DNA from: Gnetum montanum | Taxonomy: Eukaryota > Streptophyta > Gnetopsida > Gnetales > Gnetaceae | DNA length: 28,724 nucleotides | Assembly (NCBI GenBank): GCA_015680685.1 | Contig: MNCI01003850.1 | Coordinates: 98,626-127,349 of the forward strand | Reading direction: 5' to 3' | In this document: piece after piece, positions 10,692-18,553 of the stretch | How the letters are laid out: every line of letters starts with the position of its first letter | How positions within the stretch are numbered: the first letter of the stretch is position 1 | Translations under genes and position numbers: made by a program | The notes under the pieces: model-generated | Told to the model about the DNA's origin: nothing | The model's database searches: none | The model's input: the letters and a program-made list of their open reading frames with translations, nothing else

Positions 10692-10860
10692 TGGGTTGTC
10701 TTTGACCACCTACTATGCTACACTTTTTCGCTCTCTCTCTCAATTTTTGCAACCATGCTATGCTCTGAGTATGGGCTTTGGGCTATGACAATAAAAATGA
10801 CAAGTTTACCAGGGGTTAAACCCCTATTTAAAGCCGATGCGGTGAAAAACCTGCCATTTT
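10692..10860 (-). promoter_or_regulatory. Promoter and 5' UTR of the reverse-strand gene
   Basis: On the minus strand a TATA-like TTTAAATA (10832-10825) lies 133 nt before ATG 10692. Between them is GAGAGAGAGAGCG (complement of about 10729-10741), typical of plant 5' leaders. Two in-frame ATGs follow (10692 and 10680), the second opening MAPKGKHEHRGLAKVDK. The motif set fits a pol II promoter pointing away from RT, but transcription is inference. Confidence 0.5.
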
Positions 10861-10976
10861 TGTATCCCAAGTAACGCAGGACACCCCGCAGCATAGCACT
10901 ACTATAGCAAAATCCTATTGTAGCGTGACACTCGTTAGCAACATAGCAAGTGGGTCCACCAAATTTTGCATCACTA

Positions 10977-11275
10977 ACGGTCCACTAAGATCTTAAACTG
11001 GCTATCCCAATTTACATGAGATCTTAATCAATAATGTAGCATAATGACAGTCCACTGAGACCTTCAACTAGCAATTCTGATTTACATGGGATGCTAATGT
11101 ACAATGTATCCTAATGAAAGTCCGCCATGACCTTAAACTAAAAATTTTAGCATTCATCTCATATCTTAGACCATGTTTTTCATTGTTACAGTCTGCTACA
11201 ACCTTAAACTCGCAAAGATAATGCTTCTTGCATTTTCAAATCCATTAATAGTTCGCTAAGACCTTAAATAGGCAA
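10977..11275. repeat. 28-bp dispersed repeat, cluster 2 (five copies, about 70-bp period)
   Basis: Copies start at about 10977, 11047, 11117, 11188 and 11248. The core is GTCCACTAAGACCTTAAACT followed by a GCAA-like end. Spacing of 70, 70, 71 and 60 bp suggests a 70-bp higher-order unit in which only the 28-bp part is conserved. The cluster lies between the reverse-strand promoter and the RT ORF. Confidence 0.8.
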
Positions 11276-11368
11276 CTTGCAAACTTTGCATAGTAATTGA
11301 CAATTATCTAACGCTGTATTATTACTTTACATACATTCATTACACGTTACAAACAGGTATAACTTTAC

Positions 11369-12600
11369 TTGGTCTTTCTTTCCATTGTGGTAGGTTTAAC
11401 AAAAAGGGCCATGCATGGTGATCTACATTCTCTTTTAACCTTGACAGGTCCTCATGGTAGGCTTACAAGACACCTAAACTTAGAATCAATAGACTGGGAA
11501 TCATCTACTGACAAAACTGTAGCATCCTTGGAAACATCCCCAGATTGGCCCGAACATCTAGTCCAAGCCTTAGACTTAGAGGCCAGGGATGTGACTAAGG
11601 AACCTGTCATTGAAACACCTGTAACTACATCCAAGGGGGAAATAAAGACATTAAAACTTAGCTCCCTCCTAGATCCACAAATGCAAAAGGACATATCTAA
11701 GGTTCTCCAAGACAATGTTAAAGTGTTTGTATGGTCCTATGATGACATGCTAGGCCTAGACTTGCAACTCATACAATGTAACATTGTCTTAGACCCGCAT
11801 ATCAAGGAAGTCAAACAAAAGGCTCAAAAAATCAAACTAGAAATCGCACTAGATGTACATGATGAAATTACCAAGCTGTATCAAGCTGGTTTCATTCACA
11901 TGGTCAATTACTCAGAGTGGATGTCGAACATTGTTGTAGTCTCTAACAAAATGGGAGGTATACGAATTTGTATAGACTTTCGAGATCTGAATAAAGCAAT
12001 GATCAAAGATGACTTCCCATTACCAAGTATTGATCAACTTATTAACACTACAGCTGTTCATGCTTTACTATCGTTTATGGATGGGTTTTCAAGTTACAAC
12101 CAGATTCGCATCAACCCAGAGCATCAGTTAACAACTACTTTCATGACCCCTTGGGGAACCTTTTGTTATACCATGATGCCTTTTGGACTCAAAAACACTG
12201 GAGAAACTTATCAATGCGCCATGATGTACATTTTTAGTGACTACCTCTTAGAGAGAATAAATGAATAGTAGTCAAATCTAAGAGAGATATTCATCATCCT
12301 AGTGAACTAGATGTAGTCCTCAAGCATTGTCACAGGCATGACTTGCATCTCAACCTAAGGAAATGTGTTTTTGAAGTTAAAATCGGATGCATGCTAGGGT
12401 TCATAGTATCAGAAGCTGGAATATGAGTGGACCCTAACAAAGTTAAGGCCATAATTAACCTGGCACCCCCTACAAACCTTAAAAAATTAAGTAGGTTGCA
12501 AGGTAGAATACAATTTATCAAAAGGTTCATAGCAAGGTTGACCGATAAGTTACACCCCATGTAGCACTTGCAAAAGAAGGGGGTCAACTTCGAGTGGACA
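11369..12600 (+). other. Reverse transcriptase domain of element 1, catalytic YVDD loop missing
   Basis: Fingers and palm motifs are clear: EWMSNIVVVSNKMGGIRICI, DFRDLNKAMIKDDFPLPSID, SFMDGFSSYNQIRIN, TTTFMTPWGTFCYTMMPFGL. After LLERINE (about 12262) the YVDD motif is absent and two TAG codons follow. The frame then resumes with VKSKRDI (12271) and LNLRKCVFEVKIGCMLGFIV. The gap corresponds to loss of a length that is 1 modulo 3, about 13 bp. The polymerase would be inactive. Confidence 0.88.
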
Positions 12601-13070
12601 AAACAATGTCAACAAGCCTTCAATGACTTAAAGAAAGAGCTTTTGCACCTCCTGACTATTTACCCACCATAGAGGGATAAGTATTTCTACATCTACCTCG
12701 CCATCTCAGACACATCTATTGCAGCATTATTATGTCAGAAGAAAGATGACGGTTCTGAAATCCTGGTTTTTTACTTGAGCCATGCACTAATAGCTCATGA
12801 GGCCAAGTATAACGAAGTAGAAATAAATTGTCTTGCCTTAGTGTTTGCACTAAAAACATGGAGACACCACCTCTTTCACAACAAGGCTAACATCATATGC
12901 AAGAGCAACATACTTCGGGCCATCACAAATAATTTATACGAGAGCAGTAGTATAGCCTAATGGAAAGCTATAACGATAGAATTTGATTTGCATTATGTTG
13001 CCCAATCATTGACAAAGGGACAAGCAATAGCCACACAGCTCACAACCTCACCTATCGATGATTAGGCAAT
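12600..13070 (+). other. Gypsy-type RNase H domain of element 1
   Basis: The region contains CQQAFNDLKKELLHLLTIYP, FYIYLAISDTSIAALLCQKK, VFYLSHALIAHEAKYNEVEI and LALVFALKTWRHHLF, the conserved order of the RNase H that follows gypsy RT. Stops at 12670 and 12958-12960 replace likely Gln or Trp codons. The domain would remove template RNA from the hybrid. Confidence 0.8.
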
Positions 13071-13119
13071 GATTGAGCCAGAGTTCCCCGACGAACATGT
13101 CAACAGCGTCAATCCTGTG

Positions 13120-13580
13120 CCATTACACTTTGAAGCCACTTTGCATTTTGACGGTACCTCAACTACGTGAGGTGGTAGTGCTACTACCGTCATTACATTC
13201 CCCTCTAGGGACATTCATCCTTTTTCTTACCATTTTACGTTCCTTTGTACGAACAACATGGCTAAGTATGAAGGACTCCTTAGGGGGATCTTAGCAGTCT
13301 GGGAATTGAAGATTCAACATTTAGCAGTCCAAGGCGATTCCCAACTTGTTGTCAACCAAATTAACGAAGTCTATGCTTATAAAGCTTTGCACTTACAGCC
13401 CTATTGTGACTTGGCCAAGAGTTGGCTGAAACAGTTTACAATGATAGACATCCAACACATGCCTCACAACGAGAACACCGTAGTGGATGCCTTAGCCACA
13501 TTAGCATTGAATGTGCCATCACACCTATTTGAAACTTTTCCCGCTTCAATAATAGAATGCACTGATCCTATCATCCAAGT
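13120..13580 (+). other. Second, archaeal-type RNase H domain (Tat hallmark)
   Basis: All four acidic positions of this fold can be placed: HFDGTST (about 13147), NMAKYEGLLRG (about 13256-13285), VQGDSQLVVNQI (about 13330-13362) and VVDALATLAL (about 13480-13510). This additional RNase H is known from Tat-lineage elements, where it follows the gypsy RNase H. One TGA lies after FDGTSTT. It supports the lineage assignment independently of RT. Confidence 0.82.
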
Positions 13581-13689
13581 GACACACATTGCAGTTGTCA
13601 ACACCACTGATACCCAAGAGTGGTACGCTAATGTTAAAGCCTATCGTTAAAACAGTGAACCCCCACATGGCTTGATATCCACTCAAAAG

Positions 13690-14862
13690 GATGTAGTCCA
13701 AATGCAAGCCCGGTAGTATGTCCTTATAGGAGACAACACCCTATGTAAATGCTCCTTTGATGGGATATTGCTAACTTGTGTTGGTGGGGATGAAGCAAAA
13801 AGTTTTTTTAACAAAATCCATGAGGGATTATGTGGAGGATACATAGCCCCTAAAGCTATGGAAGCAAGGATCATATGCCTAGGGTACTACTAGCCTTGCA
13901 TTAAACGAGATTTCCTTGCCAAAGTTAGGACATGTGATACATGCCAATGTCATGCAAATCTTATACATGTCTCACCTACTGAGTTTCATCCTACATAGAT
14001 TACGTGACCATTCCAAAGTTGGGGACTAGATATCATAGGACCCATCACACCTAAGTTTTCCATAGTACATAGCTTCATCATCACTACCACTAAGTACTTT
14101 ACAAAGTGGGTAGAGGCTATCCCCCTTAGGAAGACTACATCCCAACAAGTTTGTCACTTTATCCTAGACAACATAGTTACAAGGTTTGGTCTTCCCATGA
14201 CTATTGTGATAGACAATGGGCCACAGTTTAGTAGTGCGGAAACCAAAACCTTTTGCAACAACCTTGGCATCAAGAAATCATTTTCGTCACCATACTACCT
14301 ATAGGAAAATGGTTAAGCAGAGGCAACAAACAAGGACATCATCAACTTGCTCAAAAATCTGCTTAGCAGTAGCAAGAGGTGATGGCATGAAAAAATCCTC
14401 TATGTGTTGTGGGCTTACCGTACGACGTGCAAAACAGCCACATGTAAGATTCCCTATAGCATTGTTTATGGATCTAAAGCAGTGTTACCTTTTGAATTGT
14501 AGGTACTATCACTTTGGATGATCCTTTCACGTGTCATGAACAAATCCCAAAATAAGAAGTCAAGGATCATTGACCTTGACTCCATAGAGGAAGAGCGTGC
14601 CCAAACACTTGACCTTATCAAATGGTACCAGGACAAGCAGTGGAAAAAGCATCGTTTCAATCTACATCAACAGTCGATCAAAAAAGCAGACCTAGTCCTC
14701 AAAGTTATTCATGAACATGTAAACAAGTTCTTACCAAACTGGAAAGGTTCATTCATAGTCACAAAAGCTTATGAGAACGGGGCCTTCAAACTGTCCTATA
14801 TGGATGGCAAAGAGTTTGCAAATCCCGTGAACCACTTGTACCTCAAGCCATACTACATCTAA
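13690..14862 (+). other. Integrase domain of element 1
   Basis: The N-terminal zinc domain reads IHEGLCGGYIAPKAM and later CDTCQC (about 13816-13953); the second His is Tyr here. The catalytic triad is present: Asp in WGLDIIGP (about 14023), Asp in VIDNGPQF (about 14208) and Glu in ENGxAEATNK (about 14320), with two stops at positions where Gln is usual. The C-terminal part (LPNWKGSFIVTKAYENGAFK, NPVNHLYLKPYYI) is complete. The enzyme would insert the element into the chromosome. Confidence 0.87.
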
Positions 14863-14884
14863 TACAAGGTAAGGTAAGCAGATC

Positions 14885-15190
14885 ATCTGCTATGATGTAA
14901 AATTGGCAAAAAAATGTCTGTTATGATGTAAAACTGGCACAGATAGTCTGCTATGACTATAAACTGCCACACCACGTCTTTGGGCCATGACATAAAATTG
15001 GCACCCATAGTACGATCTGCTATGATCTTAAAATGACCCATCCACTATCTACTATGATGACAAACTAGCACAGTAGTCTGGTAGGACCTTAAACTAGCAC
15101 AACAGTTTTCTAGGACCTTAAACTAGCACATCACGGTCTACTAGGACCTTAAACTAGTACATCTGATGCTCTACCAAGACCTTAAACTGG
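14885..15190. repeat. 28-bp dispersed repeat, cluster 3 (about ten copies)
   Basis: It starts about 20 bp after the integrase stop. Copies lie at about 14885, 14916, 14944, 14976, 15012, 15047, 15073, 15103, 15133 and 15166, roughly every 30 bp. The core TCTGCTATGA or GTCTACTAGGACCTTAAACT is followed by AGCACA. The last four copies are the most alike, which suggests recent local amplification when the element was active. Confidence 0.85.
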
Positions 15191-16545
15191 GTTCGCAGCA
15201 TAATGTTCTCAGTTTGCATCCACGACCCTACAAACAAGTGAGCATTCATAGTGCCAACTTTCTAGATAACATGGGGTGGGATGTTGCAGTTTCAAAATGT
15301 AGTTCACATTGTTGAGGAAACACCCTCTCGAACACATTCAATGCCACTACCCCTGGCATCTTGCTGATCCTCCAGAGATGTCAGCTGACATCTTGCTAAC
15401 CTTCCAGAGCTATTACTACCATAGCTAGTCATCTTAGTGGTAGCTCCTATCGTTAGTGCCTATTGTTGGAGTCCCAGCACTATTGTGGCCCAACCACAGA
15501 GTTGCTACCCTCCAGCCCTTGCCATCATCCGAGCCCAAAAGACGTTCAGTTGTTAGGCTTCTCACCTTACAACTAAACTACATGATGTTTACCTTGGGCA
15601 AGAAATCCTGAGCACTCGCATCACCACAACTCCTAGCCTTTTCAATGCCAACCCCTTTAGTCTGCCACTACTAGAACCACTGCTAGCCTTCCTACTTTGG
15701 ACGTCACATGCCTCAGCAACAATGCTCGCTACTTCAACAGTGTCTAAAGCAAGTGGAACTTTTCCATCACTATATTTCATGGTCACATTTTCTTGGTTTT
15801 TTTTCTATTGCGTTTGCAAGATATAGGCCAAGATGATGTCACACAGAGATGCATTTCACCAAGGGAGCAGAGCACTACATCGCTCCGAAGTGATCATTTC
15901 GATTAGCTTGGCTACTTGGGAGTGCACATCCTGCCCTCCCTCTTACCCCTCTCCACCTCATTTCTTATACTTGTCATTTTTCTTTTCACATCTCTTTTAC
16001 AAGTTTTCCCAATGCATATAAATCCCTCCCACATGCCCAACTTCCAAGTTTGTGATGCGCGTAATGCAACTTGCCATATGGGAAGCATCTGTAGGTAGGT
16101 TAAAGCCCCACATGGATGTAACAAAACTCATCTTGAGGAGGAAACACTTGTCCTACAACAACAAGCTTGTCTGCAAGTGGACATGGCTAAATAGTAAAAA
16201 AAAAAAGAGGCATGACCAAAACAAATGGCACGATAGCTATTTCACAATGATCGTCTCTAAGTACTCCAAAAGGAAGCCTAAAAGACTAACAAAGAACGAT
16301 GCCCATACATGCCAACTCCCTCACAAGCACTCCGACAAGGGACCGCACTATGTTACATCTTTTCCTTTCTTGATCCTTTTTCCCCAAATCCATCTTTTGT
16401 CCCTTTTGCTTACATGACCATCCTAGCACTTCTAAGTGTAGCAAAGTGACATCTAAGCGACTGCTAGAGAGAAATGTTAGCATTCTATTTTTCATGGTGT
16501 TTCATATTCTTTGTCGACGTCTCTCAGGCAGATCCTCCAAATGTC
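15191..16545. other. 3' non-coding region of element 1
   Basis: No plus-strand gene is visible in these 1.35 kb. There is a short duplication (about 15356-15376 and 15389-15409, CATCTTGCTGATCCTCCAGAG and a near copy). A minus-strand stretch at 15786-15589 opens MTMKYSDGKVPLALDTVEVA and ends at an AAG/GTAAAC that could be a splice donor. It might be the start of a second reverse-strand gene, but nothing downstream supports it. Confidence 0.5.
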
Positions 16546-16561
16546 AACAAAGAGGGGTCAT
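16546..16561 (+). other. Polypurine tract region
   Basis: AACAAAGAGGGGTCAT lies directly before the TGAAAC start of the 3' LTR. AAAGAGGGG (16549-16557) is the likely primer for plus-strand synthesis. Confidence 0.7.
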
Positions 16562-17074
16562 TGAAACACCATAAAATTTCAAGACCTTGATGCTGCAGCA
16601 GAGTCTTGGAATTCGAGCAAGGATTTCCAGAAGTACAACATCACGATGGGACGTAAGGGTAGTGGAGGCACTAACGGTAGACTGTACAGTCTGGCCAGCT
16701 TTCTATCTTTAGGGCTAACAAGCCTGTTGGACTCTCTAGCCTTCCCAACTAAACAATTGACCTGGCTAACAGTCTACCCAAGGACCATGATAGGAGTTTC
16801 CGAAAGTGTTCAGGATGAGCTAAACGGTTTGGCAAGTTTTTTAGCAGAAAAATCAACTATGCTACGCTATGCTACCCAGTGTAGCAAGCCTTGAAGAGAG
16901 TAATCAAGCATCCAAGATGCAAGTGGATAGTAAGTTAGTCCTCTAAAGCATTTTCCCATGTTGCAACCATCAAGCAAGCTTGCTCTGCCAATGCACCAGG
17001 ACATAATAAACATCCTATGACAAAATGGTTGAAAAACAAGTTGGGATTTGGCCAACACAAGGTGCTACACCATG

Positions 17075-17097
17075 CTACGCTATGCAGCATAGCATAG
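17075..17097. repeat. Near-perfect palindrome in the 3' LTR
   Basis: CTACGCTATGC (17075-17085) faces GCATAGCATAG (17087-17097) across one base, with one mismatch. The homology break in the 5' LTR falls directly at the foot of this palindrome. Confidence 0.75.
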
Positions 17098-17458
17098 TGT
17101 AGCAAGGACAAAATGCACAAAGGCCCCTCCACCAAGTGGCTTCTCCAATAAGAGGATTGCACTTAGCAACTCTTTGGCCTCCAAAACTAGCTCTCCCACT
17201 TAGCCCTCAGGACTCAAGAAAAATTTCCTAATAAAACATTGCAGATTAGACAAGGATGCATGACACACTAGCTGCTACGTTTTCCTATGCTACATAGTGT
17301 AGCACAGCATAGTAAGGATGCAAAACAATAGAATGCCCCAAGGATGTAGTAGGTTCAAAGGCTTTCCAGCATGGAAGACAAAGTTGCAATCGCTTACCTA
17401 ACCAAGCCTCGAACAGATGCTCTCGACTTCTAGGCAAGATTTCTTTCATGACTGGTGG

Positions 17459-17491
17459 CTACGCTATGCTACACTACCTAGCATAGCATAG
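17459..17491. repeat. Hairpin in the 3' LTR
   Basis: CTACGCTATGCTA (17459-17471) and TAGCATAGCATAG (17479-17491) form a 13-bp stem with one mismatch around a 7-nt loop. It lies in U3, about 440 bp before the TATA box. Confidence 0.75.
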
Positions 17492-17887
17492 CATAGTGAG
17501 TAGTCACTTATGCTACGCCAACACACTAGACAATGTAAGTAATGCAACACTTGCATGGAGGCATTTAAAATGTTTCCAATTAGCTCCAACACTTGTTGGC
17601 AATGATCATTCTCACCCTGGCACCTTTTCCGTGGGCAAAATCAGCAAGTTTGCTTCATTTTGCATATCCTTGGTTAGTCCCCAAAATTGTCCCTATGCTT
17701 GAACCTTCTTGCAAGAGTAGGAAAGATGTAGTCCTGGAGCATAGGCTCCATTTTTTTTCATTGTTGGCATGCTTTCTAGATCTTGGCACATGCAGTTTCA
17801 GCAGTATGGTCATAGCGTAACAAGGTTCACATCCAACATCACACATCTACATAGCACAGCCATGTTTGCACCTTATGGGGTCCAAGA

Positions 17888-17936
17888 CACGTGGCATCCA
17901 GACCACTTTTTTCTCTTGCTCTTGGCCCTATAAATA
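17888..17936 (+). promoter_or_regulatory. G-box and TATA box of the 3' LTR
   Basis: CACGTG at 17888-17893 (within ACACGTGGC, the core of plant G-box/ABRE sites) is followed by TATAAATA at 17929-17936. This marks U3 and puts the transcription start near 17960. The 5' LTR has no counterpart because of its deletion. Confidence 0.7.
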
Positions 17937-18548
17937 CACCGACAAACAATGCTAAAAGGGTTGGCTTTTTGCACGATTGGCTTTTGAGTTGGCTTTTGGA
18001 AAGCATAGTTGGCATTTTTAACATTCTAGTTCGCTTTGAGATTTCTAGTTGGCTTCAGACATCCTTTTGTGAGTTTAGCATTTTGGCACCTTGGCAAGCA
18101 GATTGGCAAGTAGAAGAATTCTAAACACAACCTTACTGACTATAGTTCAGGAACCTATGAACATACTGCTCTATGTAAGCTGTGCCTCTCCAATATTGCA
18201 TAATCAATTGTACATCTTCCAAAAAAACAAAGATCAAGTCTTCAATCTTGGGACGGTGTAATTTCTCAACCAAATATATTTCATTCTTTGTTCATTATTG
18301 TCATATTTCCCATCATTTTTCATTGTTTTACGTTGGTTAATTATCGCTTCACTGGCATACCTCGTTTCTAAAGCTAAATGTTTATGAAAGGTTAAGTTAC
18401 ACCGATTAAGTCCTTGTCTGATCAACCAAACCATTCAAGGCACCCCATTTCTATTTCTATCTAGCACGGCCCTCACACGGATCCATGGTTAAATTGTACA
18501 CCCGACAACCTCTCGGTGTTCCAGCCACCGACGTTTTAGGTGGCTACA

Positions 18549-18553
18549 TTAAC
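18549..18553. repeat. Target site duplication TTAAC, right copy
   Basis: TTAAC follows the CTACA end of the 3' LTR and is identical to 225-229. Confidence 0.92.

Larger units (their letters stand above)
5826..10692 (-). pseudogene. Intron-containing reverse-strand gene captured inside element 1, product unknown
   Basis: The minus strand between protease and RT reads as a spliced gene. Proposed blocks, 5' to 3': exon 1 from ATG 10692 or 10680; exon 2 9577-9128; exon 3 9041-8767; exon 4 8645-7595; exon 5 7471-7107; exon 6 about 7022-6886; exon 7 6797-5977; exon 8 5888-5826 ending in TAG. The introns begin GTGAGT, GTACGC, GTAAGT, GTAGGA, GTAAGT and GTTAGT and end in CTAG, ACAG, GCAG, GTAG, GCAG and GTAG, often after a T-rich tract. 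Frame is kept across the junctions of exons 2-3, 3-4, 4-5, 6-7 and 7-8. I do not recognise the protein: roughly 1050 residues with a conserved N-terminal half, an acidic Glu/Ala linker and a helical C-terminal part. A handful of in-frame stops and one frameshift near 7955 show that it is no longer functional. The exon 1 to 2 and exon 5 to 6 joints are uncertain. Antisense genes are known in some Tat elements such as maize Grande, but usually after pol. Confidence 0.7.
11369..14862 (+). pseudogene. pol: pol: RT, RNase H, archaeal-type RNase H and integrase
   Basis: The reading frame is open from 11369 to TAG 12266-12268. It then continues in one other frame from about 12271 to the TAA after TYR-rich KPYYI at 14862, interrupted only by substitution stops. 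Domain order and the intact end (NPVNHLYLKPYYI) show that the 3' end is complete. The N-terminal 130 residues (DPQMQKDISKVLQDN, FVWSYDDMLGLDL) are the usual region before a Tat RT, so the 6-kb block sits between protease and that region. The single frame change coincides with loss of the RT catalytic loop. In the family this polyprotein makes and inserts the DNA copy. Confidence 0.88.
16562..18548 (+). repeat. 3' LTR of element 1, full length
   Basis: 1987 bp from TGAAACACC to CTACA, followed by TTAAC. It holds the region absent from the 5' LTR (about 17074-17993), with several hairpins built from GCTATGCTACGC words, a G-box and a TATA box. Downstream of TATA there are several TTGGCTTTT repeats (about 17960-18060). 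The many short ORFs inside are non-coding. Confidence 0.93.
225..18553 (+). mobile_element. Complete but decayed Tat-lineage Ty3/gypsy LTR retrotransposon (element 1)
   Basis: The boundaries are seen directly. TTAAC occurs at 225-229 and 18549-18553. Both LTRs begin TGAAACAC and end CTACA, with a PBS after the first and a purine-rich tract before the second. Internal order is gag, protease, a 6-kb block with a reverse-strand gene, RT, RNase H, a second RNase H and integrase. The motifs FRDLN, KDDFPLP and MPFGLKN and the dual RNase H place it in the Tat branch of non-chromovirus gypsy elements. At about 18.3 kb it is long for that branch. Coding parts carry scattered stops and a few frameshifts, so it is not autonomous now. 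The LTRs differ at roughly 15-20% of positions by hand alignment of their first 90 bases, which indicates an old insertion. Confidence 0.93.

Noticed and set aside
10602-10874. Plus-strand ORF of 90 codons
   Set aside because: It covers the complement of exon 1 and the promoter of the reverse-strand gene and shows low-complexity Leu/Ser translation; no support as a gene.
10977-11275. Regularly spaced repeats resembling a CRISPR array
   Set aside because: Copies are diverged, the filler is also related between units, the same repeat occurs in two other clusters, and the window is plant nuclear DNA.
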